Source: Couchioplanes azureus | Lineage (GTDB): Bacteria > Actinomycetota > Actinomycetes > Mycobacteriales > Micromonosporaceae | DNA length: 64,000 bases | Reading direction: 5' to 3' | Assembly (NCBI RefSeq): GCF_014648355.1 | Contig: NZ_BMQY01000001.1 | Coordinates: 980,392 to 1,044,391, forward strand | In this document: positions 14,094 to 23,429 of the stretch, in pieces | Layout: the number at the start of each line of letters is the position of its first letter | How positions within the stretch are numbered: the stretch's first letter is position 1 | The notes under the pieces: model-generated | Seen by the model: the letters and a program-made list of their open reading frames with translations, nothing else | Told to the model about the DNA's origin: nothing | Database searches by the model: none | Position numbers and translations under genes: made by a program

Positions 14094-14729
14094 GTGACCG
14101 AAGCAAGAGATCACGTCCCGCCGGCCTACGGACCGCCGGGCTACGGGCCACCGGGCCGGCCCGCGCCCGGGTGGGGGCCGCCGCCCGTGCCGCTGGGCCC
14201 GGACGGCCGCCCGCTCGCCGACTTCGGCACGCGCCTGCTCGCATACATGATCGACGCGGCGATCGTCGGGGCCGTCGCGACGATCCTCTTCCTGCCGCCG
14301 ATGATGTGGCTCGTCGTCCGCGGGATGTCCGACATCGCCGCGCGCAGCGATCCGGGCGAACCCGGAACGCCCGTCGTCGTGCCGCCCGAGCAGGTGTTCA
14401 GCGAGTTCTTCGTGCCGTTCCTGCTGCTGGAGCTCGGCATGTTCGTGTTCCTGCTGGTCGGCTACTACGTCTACTACGTCGAGATGATGTTCCGCAGCGG
14501 CCGGACGCTGGGCAAGAAGCTGATGAAGCTCCAGGTGGTGCCGCTCTCGCCGGGCGCCACGCTGACCCGGGGCATGGCCACGCGGCGCTACCTCGTGGAG
14601 TGCGTCGCCGGTTCCTTCGTGCCGTTCCTCGGCCTGCTGGACGGGCTCTGGCAGCTGTGGGACAAGCCCTACCAGCAGACCCTGCACGACAAGGCCGCCA
14701 AGACCATCGTGATAAAGGTTGCGCCATGA
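14094..14729 (+). CDS. RDD-family membrane protein
   Basis: A 211-aa integral membrane protein. A short Pro/Gly-rich head ([13 protein letters not shown]) precedes an RDD domain with the family's Arg and Asp signature ([16 protein letters not shown]), two clear membrane helices, the conserved [12 protein letters not shown] and a C-terminal [11 protein letters not shown] proteins are poorly defined; some act in transport. The first gene of a three-gene operon, its stop overlaps the next start (ATGA). GTG 14094 is the first start giving the family N-terminus. Divergent from the Lrp regulator. Confidence 0.85.
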   Translation: MTEARDHVPPAYGPPGYGPPGRPAPGWGPPPVPLGPDGRPLADFGTRLLAYMIDAAIVGAVATILFLPPMMWLVVRGMSDIAARSDPGEPGTPVVVPPEQVFSEFFVPFLLLELGMFVFLLVGYYVYYVEMMFRSGRTLGKKLMKLQVVPLSPGATLTRGMATRRYLVECVAGSFVPFLGLLDGLWQLWDKPYQQTLHDKAAKTIVIKVAP

Positions 14730-15682
14730 GTGCGCTTCCCGCCGGCTGGTACAAGGACCCGGCCGATCCGTCGACCCAGCGCTGGTGGGACGGCGAGGGC
14801 TGGCTGGGCAGCCCGATACCGGCGGACCAGGAACCGCCGGAGGGGCCGCCGCCCGCGCAGGAGCCCCCGCAGGAACCCTCCCTGCCGGGCGTGCCCGCGA
14901 CTCCGCCCGGCACCGATCAGCCGCCGCCGGTCTGGAGTCCGCCGCCCGGCTACCCGCCACCGCCGCCCGGCTGGCAGCCCCCGCCCGGCTACCCGCCGCC
15001 CCCGCCGGGGTGGCAACCGCCACCGGGCTACCCGCCGCCCCCGCCGGGCTGGCAGCCCCCGCCCGGCTTCATGTATCCCTACCCGGTGCAGGCCCGGCCG
15101 CACGGCATGGCCCTGGCCGGGCTCGGCCGGCGGCTCGTCGCGCGCCTCGTCGACATCGCCGTCGTGCTGCTGCTCAACGTGGTGGTGAACGGCTGGCTCG
15201 CGTACCAGTGGTGGCTCGAGGTCGAACCGCTCGTGCGCACCGCCATGACCGACCGGCTCGCCACGCCGGAGCCCGCCTCCGTGCGCTCTCAGTGGATCAT
15301 GATGACCATGCTGCTCGTGGCGACCGCGCTGTGGTTCGCCTACGAGGTGCCGGCGCTCGCCAACAGTGGTCAGACCCTCGGCAAGCGGCTGCTCGGGGTC
15401 AAGGTGGTCAAGCTGGAGGACACCACCTCGCTGGGCTTCGGCCGCGCCTTCCGGCGCTGGGGCCGGCTCGGCATGTGGACGCCGCTGTGGGGTTGCTGGG
15501 GGATCGGGTTCCTGGCCCAGCTCGTCGGCTCCGGGTCGGTCCTCTTCGACCAGCAGCTGCACCAGGCCCTGCACGACAAGACGGCCGGCACCGTGGTGGT
15601 GGCCGCGCCGTCCGGCCGCACCGCCAACCCCGTCCCGGCCACGCCGGAGAACGCCGACGATTCCACCGGAGGAGAACGATGA
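14726..15682 (+). CDS. DUF2510-RDD membrane protein with proline-rich repeats
   Basis: A 318-aa protein that starts with a DUF2510 module ([20 protein letters not shown]), followed by a Pro-rich linker with four near-identical [13 protein letters not shown] blocks, then a C-terminal RDD domain ([45 protein letters not shown]). DUF2510 is common at the cytoplasmic ends of actinobacterial membrane proteins. Four-base ATGA overlaps tie it to the RDD gene upstream and the aminotransferase downstream. Its RDD part is paralogous to the preceding protein. Function unknown. Confidence 0.88.
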   Translation: MSALPAGWYKDPADPSTQRWWDGEGWLGSPIPADQEPPEGPPPAQEPPQEPSLPGVPATPPGTDQPPPVWSPPPGYPPPPPGWQPPPGYPPPPPGWQPPPGYPPPPPGWQPPPGFMYPYPVQARPHGMALAGLGRRLVARLVDIAVVLLLNVVVNGWLAYQWWLEVEPLVRTAMTDRLATPEPASVRSQWIMMTMLLVATALWFAYEVPALANSGQTLGKRLLGVKVVKLEDTTSLGFGRAFRRWGRLGMWTPLWGCWGIGFLAQLVGSGSVLFDQQLHQALHDKTAGTVVVAAPSGRTANPVPATPENADDSTGGER

Positions 15683-16755
15683 CCAGGCTGACCCGCGCGG
15701 ACCTGGACGCGCTGCCCGTGTACGTACCCGGGCGCAACGTCGCCGACCTGGCCCGCGAGCTCGGCATCGCCGAGGCGATCAAGCTGGCCAGCAACGAGGT
15801 GCCGTTCGGCCCGCTGCCCGGCGTCACCGAGGCGGTCGCGGAGGCGGTCACCCAGTCGCACCGCTACCCGGACATGGGCGTGGTGCAGCTCCGCGACCGG
15901 CTCGCCGAGCGGTACGGCGTCAGTCCCGACCGCATCGTCACGGGCTGCGGCTCGGTCGCGCTCGCCGAGCACCTGGCGAAGGCGACCTGCCTGCCCGGCG
16001 ACGAGATCGTGTACTCGTGGCGCTCGTTCGAGGCGTACCCGATCATCTCCGCCGGGGTGGGCGCGACCAGCGTGCGCGTGCCCAACACCGCCGAGCACGG
16101 GCACGACCTGCCGGCGATGGCCGACGCGATCACCGACCGGACCCGCCTGGTGATCGTCTGCAACCCGAACAACCCGACCGGCACCAGCGTCCGCCGGGCC
16201 GAGCTCGACCGCTTCCTCGACACCGTCCCGGACGACGTCCTCGTGGTGCTGGACGAGGCCTACCGCGAGTTCGTCACCGACGACACGATCCCGGACGGCC
16301 TGGCCGCGTACGGCGACCGGCCCAACGTGGTGGTGCTGCGGACGATGAGCAAGGCCTGGGGGCTCGCCGGCCTGCGCGTCGGCTTCCTCGTGGCGCAGCC
16401 CGACGTGGCGGTGGCGATCCGCAAGGTGCTGACCCCGTTCTCGACCAGTCTCGTCGCCCAGGCCGCCGCGCTGGCCGCCCTGGACGCCGAGGACGAGGTC
16501 AAGCGGCGCTGCGCCCTCGTCGTCGCCGAGCGCGAGCGGGTCACCGAGGCGCTGCGCAAGCTGCTGCCCGAGGTGCCGTCGAGCCAGTCGAACTTCGTCT
16601 GGCTGCCCCTGGGCGACCGGGCGGCGGCCTTCGGTGCCGCCTGCGAGCAGCGCGGGGTGATCGTCCGCCCGTTCCAGGGCGACGGCGTGCGGGTCACCAT
16701 CGGTACGCCGGAGGAGAACGACGCGTTCCTGGCGGCCGCCGAGACGGCCCTCTGA
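15679..16755 (+). CDS. HisC/Pat-type aminotransferase
   Basis: A 358-aa PLP enzyme of fold type I, in the histidinol-phosphate / aromatic amino acid aminotransferase group. [11 protein letters not shown] is the N-terminal substrate-loop motif. [10 protein letters not shown] and VLDEAYREF hold the Asn and Asp that contact the cofactor, and [14 protein letters not shown] holds the Schiff-base Lys. The genome presumably has hisC in a his operon, so this copy is more likely the actinobacterial phenylalanine/aromatic transaminase (Pat). The ribosome site GGAGG and an ATGA overlap with the RDD gene place it third in the operon. The Lrp-type regulator next door fits amino-acid control. Confidence 0.88.
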   Translation: MTRLTRADLDALPVYVPGRNVADLARELGIAEAIKLASNEVPFGPLPGVTEAVAEAVTQSHRYPDMGVVQLRDRLAERYGVSPDRIVTGCGSVALAEHLAKATCLPGDEIVYSWRSFEAYPIISAGVGATSVRVPNTAEHGHDLPAMADAITDRTRLVIVCNPNNPTGTSVRRAELDRFLDTVPDDVLVVLDEAYREFVTDDTIPDGLAAYGDRPNVVVLRTMSKAWGLAGLRVGFLVAQPDVAVAIRKVLTPFSTSLVAQAAALAALDAEDEVKRRCALVVAERERVTEALRKLLPEVPSSQSNFVWLPLGDRAAAFGAACEQRGVIVRPFQGDGVRVTIGTPEENDAFLAAAETAL

Positions 16756-16903
16756 GTCCGGCATCGTTCCCCCGGCCGGGCGAGCCGTTCCCCCGCCGGA
16801 GCGAGCCCGCAAAGTCGGCGAACCGGACACACCGTGCGTCGTCGCCCGGATCAGCCGGGGCGGCGCGAGGATGGGAAAGGGGAGCACGAGAAGGGGGAAC
16901 GGT
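16756..16903. other. short intergenic region before the ROK gene
   Basis: It contains two direct copies of GTTCCCCCG followed by GCCGG or similar (near 16769 and 16789), and the purine-rich ribosome site of the ROK gene at 16891-16899. No clear terminator. Confidence 0.4.
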
Positions 16904-18016
16904 GTGACGACGCGCGCGACCGAGCTGCTGCGGGTGGTGCACGCCCGGCCCGGCGTCACCCGGGCCGACGCCGCCCGGCTGATCGGCGTCGGCACCGGCG
17001 CGACCACCGAGCTCGTCGGGCGGCTCGGCCAGGCGGAGCTGCTCGCGGAGGGTCCGGCCGCGCCGAGCGGAGCCCGCGGCCGTCCCACGACCGCCCTCAT
17101 CCCGCACCCGCGCGGCCCGCTGATCGCGGCGACGTCCATCACCCACGAGGCCTGGCGGGCCGACGTCGTGGAGCTCGGCGGCGGCATCCTGGCCACCGTG
17201 GGCGAGGATCTCGACGGCCGCGGCGGCGACGAGGTCGTGGCGGCGATCGGTACGGCGGTCGCCGCGCTGCGTACCCGGTTCGCGGGCCGGATCCGTGGCA
17301 TCGGCATCTCGGTTCCCGGCACCGTCTCCCGCGATCTCATGCTCGACGCCAGCAACCTCGGCTGGCACGACGTCGACCTCGCCGCCGCGTGGCCCGGCGC
17401 GGAGATCTTCGTGGCGGGCAACGACGCGACGCTGGCCGCCTCGGCCGAGTCGCACCGCGGTGTGGCGGTCGGCGCGTCGGTGGCCCTGCACCTGCGGATC
17501 GAGGCCGGCCTGGGCGGCGCGGTGGTCAACGGCGGCCAGGTCCTCGTCGGCGCCCTCGGCGCGGCCGGGGAGTTCGGGCACATGCCGTTCGGCGACCCGG
17601 CGGTGCTGTGCCCGTGCGGCGCCCGCGGTTGCTGGGGCACCGCCGTCGCCGGTTCCGCCCTGGCCCGCCTCCTCGGCCACGAGCAGCCCCGCGACCCGGT
17701 CTCGTACGCCCGCCGGGTCGTCGCGGCGACGGACGCGGCCGCCCGGGACGCGACGGCGACGGTGGCGGCCGCCCTGGGCCGGGGCATCGCGGGACTCGTC
17801 AACGGCCTGGACCCGGACCTCGTCACGCTCGGCGGGCTCGGCGTGGATCTGCTGGCCGCGGCCCCGGACCGGATCGAGGAGGCGTACCGGGCGGGGCTGA
17901 TGGGTTTCCGCCGTGCGGCGCCTCCGCCGGTGCTGGCGGCGGCGCTCGGCGACGACGGCCCGCTGGCCGGCGCGGCCGAGGAGGCGTGGACCGCCCTGCT
18001 CGCGAACCTCGTCTAG
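16904..18016 (+). CDS. ROK-family protein (sugar kinase/repressor type)
   Basis: About 370 aa. The first ~65 residues form a winged helix (TELLRVVHARPGVTRADAAR, GATTELVGRLGQ) and the rest is a ROK domain. The sugar-binding stretch AAGEFGHMPFGD and the zinc motif CPCGARGCWG are intact, as is GIGISVPGTVSRD. This suggests a sugar-responsive repressor. GTG 16904, just after AAGGGGGAAC, is preferred to the upstream ATG 16871. It overlaps the convergent propeller gene by four bases: both stop codons share CTAG. The target operon is not evident. Confidence 0.85.
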   Translation: MTTRATELLRVVHARPGVTRADAARLIGVGTGATTELVGRLGQAELLAEGPAAPSGARGRPTTALIPHPRGPLIAATSITHEAWRADVVELGGGILATVGEDLDGRGGDEVVAAIGTAVAALRTRFAGRIRGIGISVPGTVSRDLMLDASNLGWHDVDLAAAWPGAEIFVAGNDATLAASAESHRGVAVGASVALHLRIEAGLGGAVVNGGQVLVGALGAAGEFGHMPFGDPAVLCPCGARGCWGTAVAGSALARLLGHEQPRDPVSYARRVVAATDAAARDATATVAAALGRGIAGLVNGLDPDLVTLGGLGVDLLAAAPDRIEEAYRAGLMGFRRAAPPPVLAAALGDDGPLAGAAEEAWTALLANLV

Positions 18017-19167
18017 ATCGCGGCCAGGACGTCGGGGTCGATCGTGTAGTAGTGGTCGTGCTCGTCCGGGTCGGCGCCCGCGCCCGGCCGCAGCCGTTCG
18101 AGCGCGACGGCGGTGTCGGTCACCTGCCACAGATGCGGCTTCCACGGCTCGACCCGCTCGTTGTCCGTGTACGCCGGGAACCGCGCGAGCTGCGCGCCGG
18201 TCCGTGCGTCCAGGGTCACCAGCTCCAGGGCCGAGGTGAGCAGCACGACCTTGTTCGCGCGTACGCCGAGGATCCGGGCGTCCCCCGGCCAGCTCCACGA
18301 CGCCCCGCCGGAGGCCGTCACGGCGCCTCCCGAGGTGGCCAGGACGAGATCGCCCGCGGCGGTGGTGTCGGGCCGGTCCAGGGCGGCGGCGCGGCGCGGG
18401 CGGCGGTCGCCGACGAGCCAGCCCTGGCCCGAGGCGTCGCGCAGCCCGCCGCACGCGGACCGGGCCACGTCGCAGCCGAGCGGGATCGACGGGCCGCGCG
18501 GCCAGCCGCGCACCGCCGCGCCGGAGAGGACGTCCCAGGCGCCCGCGCCGCAGACGAAGCGCCCACCGGCGGTGACGAACGAGTCGTCCGCGCACCCCGG
18601 GGGCAGCTCCGCGGTCCAGCGTGGTGAGCCGTCCGCGGCCGACCACGCGAGCAGCCTGCGCCCGGCCGCCACCAGCACGCTGGTGCCCGCGACGTGCAGG
18701 CCCGGCGGCGCCCACACCGGTTCGGCCCCGGTGCGTCCGGCGAAACCCGGACCGGCGGGACCCTCGGCCCGCCAGGCGACCGTGCCGGTACGCGCGTCGA
18801 GCGCCACCAGTTCCCCGTCGGTCCACCGGCTCACCACCGTGGTGCCGATCGCCACCACCCCGCTGACCTGAGCCGGCCACCGCCGGAAGGACCATCGTGG
18901 GGTGAGCATCGTCCGGGAGTCGACCGGGCCGTCGGCCTTCACCAGGCGCTTGCCGGCGTACACCCGGATCCGGCCGTCGACGATCAGCGGCGCCTGCGTG
19001 GTCTTGCCCGTGACGCCCGGGGGCCGGACCGCCGCCACCGGATAGGGCTCGGTGGCCGCCTCGAGCACCTCGGCGGGTCCGAGCACCCGCCAGCCGATCA
19101 GGGCGGCGGCCGCGAGCACGACGACCGCGGCGAGGGCGCGCAGCAGGTTCCGGGTCACCCCCGGCAC
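18013..19167 (-). CDS. PQQ-like beta-propeller protein, membrane anchored
   Basis: A 384-aa paralogue of the 12127-13446 protein. It has an N-terminal membrane anchor (LLRALAAVVVLAAAALIGW) then propeller blades (GELVALDARTGTVAWRAEG, LLAWSAADGSPRWTAELP, ELVTLDARTGAQLARFP). Cys pairs in the middle blades suggest an extracytoplasmic location. The GTG at 19167 or one three codons later may start it. The gene downstream of SRPBCC (19174) is only 6 bp away, so the two are probably co-transcribed. Function unknown. Confidence 0.8.
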   Translation of the reverse strand: MPGVTRNLLRALAAVVVLAAAALIGWRVLGPAEVLEAATEPYPVAAVRPPGVTGKTTQAPLIVDGRIRVYAGKRLVKADGPVDSRTMLTPRWSFRRWPAQVSGVVAIGTTVVSRWTDGELVALDARTGTVAWRAEGPAGPGFAGRTGAEPVWAPPGLHVAGTSVLVAAGRRLLAWSAADGSPRWTAELPPGCADDSFVTAGGRFVCGAGAWDVLSGAAVRGWPRGPSIPLGCDVARSACGGLRDASGQGWLVGDRRPRRAAALDRPDTTAAGDLVLATSGGAVTASGGASWSWPGDARILGVRANKVVLLTSALELVTLDARTGAQLARFPAYTDNERVEPWKPHLWQVTDTAVALERLRPGAGADPDEHDHYYTIDPDVLAAI

Positions 19168-19173
19168 AGTAAT

Positions 19174-19632
19174 TCAGGCGGCCGCGGCGAGGTCGTCGAG
19201 GTCGCGGCGCAGCGCGCCCTCGACCGTACGCGCGGCCAGGCCGCCGAAGACCAGCGCCAGGAACCGCCCGGCCGGGGCGGTCGGCTCGCCGTCCTGCACC
19301 ACGGTGACCGTGGTGGCGCCGCGATGCCGTCCCTCGACCACCGGCTCGAACGTGTAGGTCATCCGGTATTCGGCGCCGATGCCCGGGGACGCCACCACGA
19401 ACCGCTCCGGAGCGACGCACTCGCGCACCCGGAACTCCTCGGTGATCTCCTCGCCGTCGGCCATGGTGCGGGTCTCCCGCCACACCGTGCCGGCGGCGAA
19501 CGCACCGGAGGTCAGCAGCTCGACGCGGGTGACCGTGGACAGCCACTCGCACCGCTGGGGCAGGTCGGTGAAGACCCGCCACACGTCGTCGACCGGCGCC
19601 TCGACCAGCCGTGTCACCGCGACCGTGGACAT
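19174..19632 (-). CDS. SRPBCC-family protein (polyketide cyclase/START-like)
   Basis: A 152-aa protein with the START-like cavity fold: VTRLVEAPVDDVWRVFTDL at the start, a central beta region (ERFVVASPGIGAEYRMTY) and the C-terminal long helix (TVEGALRRDLDDLA). Such proteins bind hydrophobic ligands, and their role cannot be told from sequence. The ATG at 19632 has the strong site GGGAGG, better than the upstream in-frame ATG. It leads into the propeller gene 6 bp downstream. Confidence 0.85.
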   Translation of the reverse strand: MSTVAVTRLVEAPVDDVWRVFTDLPQRCEWLSTVTRVELLTSGAFAAGTVWRETRTMADGEEITEEFRVRECVAPERFVVASPGIGAEYRMTYTFEPVVEGRHRGATTVTVVQDGEPTAPAGRFLALVFGGLAARTVEGALRRDLDDLAAAA

Positions 19633-19710
19633 TGCGTGACCTCCCGGGTACACGGTACGGGGAGTCGCCCCTCAGAGACAGACAGTTCCGGTGACCTTCT
19701 CCGGTGTCGC

Positions 19711-20559
19711 TCAGTCCTCGGCGCCGCCGTTGATCAGGCCCAGCCGGATCAGCTCGGTCAGCGGCTCCAGCACGTTGCCGGCGCCGAACCCCACCCACAG
19801 CGGCCGCGCGTCCTCCCGCCTCGTCCGGGCCGGCTCGACGAGCGGCAGCGGATGGGTCGCCGCCAGCACCTCGGCGACGTCGGCCACCTCGCCGCCGTCG
19901 ACCGCCAGCGCGCAGGCGACGAGCACGTTGAGGAAGCCGTGATGGGTGAAGCCGGTCTCCGGGTCGGTGTGCCGCAGCGCGTGCCGCAACCCGGCGGCGA
20001 GCTTGAACGGCAGCTCCCGGTCCCGGCACGCGCAGATCACCGCGGCCAGCTCCACCGGGGTCGGGAACAGCTCGGCCGCCAGTCCCCCGACCCGGAACTT
20101 CGGGCGGATCGCCACCCCGTCGGCGCGTGCGGCGGCGACGGTGTCGAGGGCGGCGAGCAGGCCCCAGCTCAGCGGGATCTCGGCGTACACCCGCAGGCCC
20201 TGCTCCTGGGTGGCGAGGTCGCGCAGCGCGTCCAGGCCGGGCTGGGGATCCTCGCCCCGCCGGGCCACCAGCGCCTCGGCCTGCGTCACCACCGCACCGG
20301 CGGCGCGCAGCTTGCCGATGGCGACGGGCAGGGCGGCGATCGCGGCGTCGTTGACCACGGCCACCGGCAGCCCGCGCGGCGACACTTCGAGATCCACAAA
20401 CGACGCGGGCACGAGCAGGGCGCCGACGAGCGGGGAATACCAGGCGGCACGGTGCTTGCGATGCGCCGCCACGGAGTCGGCGACACCACCCATGGCCGGC
20501 GGCAGCATGGACGCATCGTCCACGAGCCCGGCGAAAAGCGGCGGCACCTGGGTCAACAC
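19711..20559 (-). CDS. conserved actinobacterial protein, function unknown
   Basis: A 282-aa soluble protein without signal or membrane segments. Features: LFAGLVDDASMLPPAMG at the start, HRAAWYSPLVGALLVPAS, KFRVGGLAAELFPTPVEL and GFTHHGFLNVLVA. I recall similar proteins in Streptomyces but no assigned role. The alternation of strand-like and helix-like segments would suit a TIM-barrel-type fold, which is only an impression. The GTG start lies 6 nt after TAGGTT. It is divergent from a ROK regulator across a 265-bp AT-enriched gap, so that regulator may control it. Confidence 0.75.
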   Translation of the reverse strand: MLTQVPPLFAGLVDDASMLPPAMGGVADSVAAHRKHRAAWYSPLVGALLVPASFVDLEVSPRGLPVAVVNDAAIAALPVAIGKLRAAGAVVTQAEALVARRGEDPQPGLDALRDLATQEQGLRVYAEIPLSWGLLAALDTVAAARADGVAIRPKFRVGGLAAELFPTPVELAAVICACRDRELPFKLAAGLRHALRHTDPETGFTHHGFLNVLVACALAVDGGEVADVAEVLAATHPLPLVEPARTRREDARPLWVGFGAGNVLEPLTELIRLGLINGGAED

Positions 20560-20565
20560 GCACTG

Positions 20566-20571
20566 AACCTA
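20566..20571 (-). promoter_or_regulatory. candidate -10 (TAGGTT) for a leaderless transcript
   Basis: TAGGTT ends exactly 6 nt before the GTG of the conserved unknown gene. Confidence 0.35.
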
Positions 20572-20710
20572 GTGGACTCCGCGGGGGCGGGGAACCCCCG
20601 TGGCTCCCCGCCTCCGGCCTCCGGCGCGCCCTGTTTCCGGCGGGCGACCCACACCGGACCGGGTTGCCGCGGCCGTACCTTCGTGGCAACCCTGCCGTCA
20701 CGCTAGGTCA

Positions 20711-20812
20711 GTTAAGTTGATTAATCAATAGCCGTCCTTCGGGGCAACGACATTGACCTTCATCGAGGTATGCTCCTACCGTCCGGCTGATTGTTAAATA
20801 TGTTGCTGATTC
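20711..20812. promoter_or_regulatory. AT-rich operator/promoter island of the ROK gene
   Basis: An unusually AT-rich stretch for this window. It holds the perfect 12-bp palindrome TTGATTAATCAA (20717-20728), with GTTAAG just before it, and a second AT block around 20791-20805 (TTGTTAAATATG) close to the ROK start. Palindromes of this type are typical operators of ROK/NagC-XylR-type repressors. Autoregulation is inferred. Confidence 0.5.
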
Positions 20813-20824
20813 GGGGAGGCGCCG

Positions 20825-22060
20825 GTGACACGCCTGGCGGGATCGTCCAAGCTGCTGCGCGCCATGAACGCGAGCGCGGCCCTGGCACACCTGCTGGAGC
20901 AGGGCGAGCTCACCCGGGCCGACCTGCGCACCCTGACCCGGCTCTCCACCCCGACCATCTCCGAGGTGCTGCGCAGGCTCACCGACGCCGGCCTGGTCTC
21001 GGTCGTCGGCTACCACAGCGGTCGCCCCGGCCCCAACGCGGAAATCTATGCCGTCGACCCCGGTGCGGCGTACGCCGCCGCGCTGTCCGTCCGCGACATC
21101 GGCGCCAGCGGGGCCCCGTCGGTCGTCGCCGCCCTCTGCGACCTGACCGGCGAGGTCCGTGCCCGGATCGAGCGGCGGGTCGACTTCCTGCGTACCGATC
21201 CGCGGGCCGCCCTGGTGGAGGCGGTGGCCGGCCTGCGCGCGGAGGCCGGCGTCGCCGCCGACAAGATCCACCACGTCCAGCTCGCCGTCGCCGGATCGTA
21301 CGACCCTCGCGCCGAGACCATCCGCCACGTCGACGTGCCCGGCTTCGCGCGCCCGGGCCTGATCCCGGAAACGGCCGCGGCCCTCGGCACCCGCGTCGGC
21401 GTCGACAACGACGTCAACCTCGCCGCGGTGGCCGAGCGCCGCCGCGGCGCCGCCCGGGACGCGGACGGCTTCGCCCTGCTCTGGCTCGGCCAGGAGGGCC
21501 TCGGCCTGGCCATCGACATCGCCGGCACGCTGATGCGCGGCGCCCGCGGCGGCGCCGGCGAGATCGGCTACATGCCGCTGTACGCCCCAGGCTCCATCCA
21601 CCGCAAGGTCGACCTGCAGGACCTCGTCGGCGGCGCGGCGATCATGGCGCTCGGCCAGGACCACGGCATCGCGGGCCGAACGCCCCTCGACATCGTCACC
21701 ACCGCCGCCACCGCCTGGCGCGAAGGCGACCCCACCGCTCCGGGCCGGGCCGGGCCGACCGACGCGGGCCGGGCGGGAGACTTCATCACCCAGCTGGCGG
21801 ACCGGATCGCGGTCGGCCTTGCCGCGGTGATCGCCGTGCTCGACCCCTCGCTCGTGGTGCTCGCCGGACCGATCGCCCAGGCCGGCGGCGACACCCTGCT
21901 CGCTGCCGTCCGGTCCGCGGTCCGCCGGGCCGCCCCGCTGGAGAGCACCATCGCCGTCACCACGATCGCCGAGGACGCGGTCCTGCTGGGCGCCCTCGAC
22001 GCCGGGCTGACGGCGGTGCGCGAGTCCCTGATCGCCGCCATCCGCGACAACCAGGTCTGA
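20825..22060 (+). CDS. ROK-family transcriptional regulator
   Basis: A 411-aa protein with a winged helix at residues ~10-75 (ASAALAHLLEQGELTRADLR, STPTISEVLRRLTDAGLV) and a ROK domain behind it (VGVDNDVNLAAVAERR, GARGGAGEIGYMPL). The Cys-rich zinc motif of classical ROK repressors is not visible, and the region after GYMPLY reads differently. This may be a divergent, possibly non-zinc member, so kinase activity is unlikely. The GTG has a strong ribosome site (GGGGAGG). It is divergent from the conserved unknown gene at 19711-20559 across the AT-rich island. Confidence 0.88.
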   Translation: MTRLAGSSKLLRAMNASAALAHLLEQGELTRADLRTLTRLSTPTISEVLRRLTDAGLVSVVGYHSGRPGPNAEIYAVDPGAAYAAALSVRDIGASGAPSVVAALCDLTGEVRARIERRVDFLRTDPRAALVEAVAGLRAEAGVAADKIHHVQLAVAGSYDPRAETIRHVDVPGFARPGLIPETAAALGTRVGVDNDVNLAAVAERRRGAARDADGFALLWLGQEGLGLAIDIAGTLMRGARGGAGEIGYMPLYAPGSIHRKVDLQDLVGGAAIMALGQDHGIAGRTPLDIVTTAATAWREGDPTAPGRAGPTDAGRAGDFITQLADRIAVGLAAVIAVLDPSLVVLAGPIAQAGGDTLLAAVRSAVRRAAPLESTIAVTTIAEDAVLLGALDAGLTAVRESLIAAIRDNQV

Positions 22061-22070
22061 CTACCGCCGG

Positions 22071-23411
22071 TCAGGCATGCCGGGTGAGGACCACGAGCTC
22101 CGCGACGGCGGCCACCGCCATGGCCGCGATCAGCGGAACGGGACCGCCGACCAGGGCGTGCACCACCAGCAGGACGGGCGCGACGGCGGTCGCGTACGCC
22201 ACGAGGGCGAGTCTGCGCGCGACGCGTCGGAGCACCGCGCCGATCGGTTCGGGGCGGAGCTCCCGGGACAGCCACACCGCCACCCCGGCCAGGATGACCA
22301 CGCCCATCACGCCCGCCCACATCCGGGCGACGCCGGAACTGGCCACGTTCATGACGGCACTGACCACGGCCGCGATCACCACGGCGTTGGCGCCGAGGAG
22401 CACCGCCCGCCGGATCGCATCCGCCGTGGCCTGGGAGCGGTCCAGCACCGGACCGACCGGCAGGCTGACCTCCGGAGAAGGGAAGACCGACCCGGACCCG
22501 TGCCCCGCCGAGCCCGGCGCCCGCCCCGTCCAGTCCGGCGCACCCGAGCCCGGCACCTCGCCTTCGACACCGGGTTCCCGGGGTGATGAACCGGGTGGCT
22601 GGACTGCCGGCCCGGGTGGCTGGGCTGCCGCGCCGGTGCCGTGCGCCGGCGGGCCGGGTGGCTGGGCCGTCGGGTCCGAGGGGTGAGCCGACGGGCCGGG
22701 CTGGGCCGTCGGATCGGAGGGCGGAGCCGGCGGGCCGGGCGGCGGGGCCGACGGGTCGGGTGCCGGTGGCAGCGTCGCCTCGTCGGCCAGCTGTTCCAGC
22801 GCGGCCGCCCAGCGCCGCCGTTCCAGGCGGACGATGCCGACCTGGCGCTGGGCGTCGCCGATTCCCGCGTCCAGGTCCAGGGCCTCGCCGTATCCCCGCT
22901 GCGCCAGGTCGAACAGGCGCAGGCGGGCGGCGACCACGGCGAGGACGAGGTGCGCCTCTGCCTCCCGCGGGGCCAGCCGCACGCCGTTCCAGGCGGCGTT
23001 GAGCGCCTCCTGGCCGTTGCGCGACTCGCTGAGCAGTGCGGCGCCCGTACGCTGCGCGAACGCGTCGGCGGGCCAGCGGGTGAGGATCTCGGTGGCGGTG
23101 TGCGCGGCCTCGGCGTACCGGCGGTCGTCGGTCAGCGCCATGGCCCGCACGACGAGCGGTTCGAGCGTGCCGGGCGCGGCCGCCGTCGCCCGGTCCGCCG
23201 CCTCCAGCGCCGCCACGGCCTGACCGGCGGCCACATGCAGCCGGGCCAGGGTGGTCAACAGGCCGGGGTCGTCGGGCGCCGCAGCGAGACCGGCCGCGAT
23301 CTCCCCCGCGGCCTCGTCGTAACGGCCCAGATCGGCGAGGAGCAAGGCTCTCTGCCGGTACTCCTCGGGCGTCGTCTCCGGCTCGGACGGGGTGGTGGGC
23401 TCGCTCGACAC
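22071..23411 (-). CDS. TPR protein with proline-rich linker and membrane C-terminus
   Basis: A 446-aa protein in three parts. Residues ~15-215 are tetratricopeptide repeats (YRQRALLLADLGRYDEAAGE, EPLVVRAMALTDDRRYAEAA, LAQRGYGEALDLDAG). Residues ~220-320 are a Pro/Gly/Ser linker with repeated PSDPTAQP and PPGP units. The C-terminal ~110 residues hold about four membrane helices. It is probably a membrane-tethered scaffold. The GTG lies 6 nt after TACGCT, so a leaderless transcript is likely. Specific role unknown. Confidence 0.82.
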   Translation of the reverse strand: MSSEPTTPSEPETTPEEYRQRALLLADLGRYDEAAGEIAAGLAAAPDDPGLLTTLARLHVAAGQAVAALEAADRATAAAPGTLEPLVVRAMALTDDRRYAEAAHTATEILTRWPADAFAQRTGAALLSESRNGQEALNAAWNGVRLAPREAEAHLVLAVVAARLRLFDLAQRGYGEALDLDAGIGDAQRQVGIVRLERRRWAAALEQLADEATLPPAPDPSAPPPGPPAPPSDPTAQPGPSAHPSDPTAQPPGPPAHGTGAAAQPPGPAVQPPGSSPREPGVEGEVPGSGAPDWTGRAPGSAGHGSGSVFPSPEVSLPVGPVLDRSQATADAIRRAVLLGANAVVIAAVVSAVMNVASSGVARMWAGVMGVVILAGVAVWLSRELRPEPIGAVLRRVARRLALVAYATAVAPVLLVVHALVGGPVPLIAAMAVAAVAELVVLTRHA

Positions 23412-23417
23412 CCATCG

Positions 23418-23423
23418 AGCGTA
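23418..23423 (-). promoter_or_regulatory. candidate -10 (TACGCT) for the TPR gene
   Basis: TACGCT ends 6 nt before the GTG. No ribosome site lies between. Confidence 0.35.
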
Positions 23424-23429
23424 GGTCGT

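Noticed and set aside
13995-15023. N-terminal extension of the Lrp regulator (long open frame on the minus strand)
   Set aside because: It overlaps the whole RDD gene on the other strand and has no recognisable domain. The ATG at 13994 has a ribosome site and begins the AsnC domain directly.
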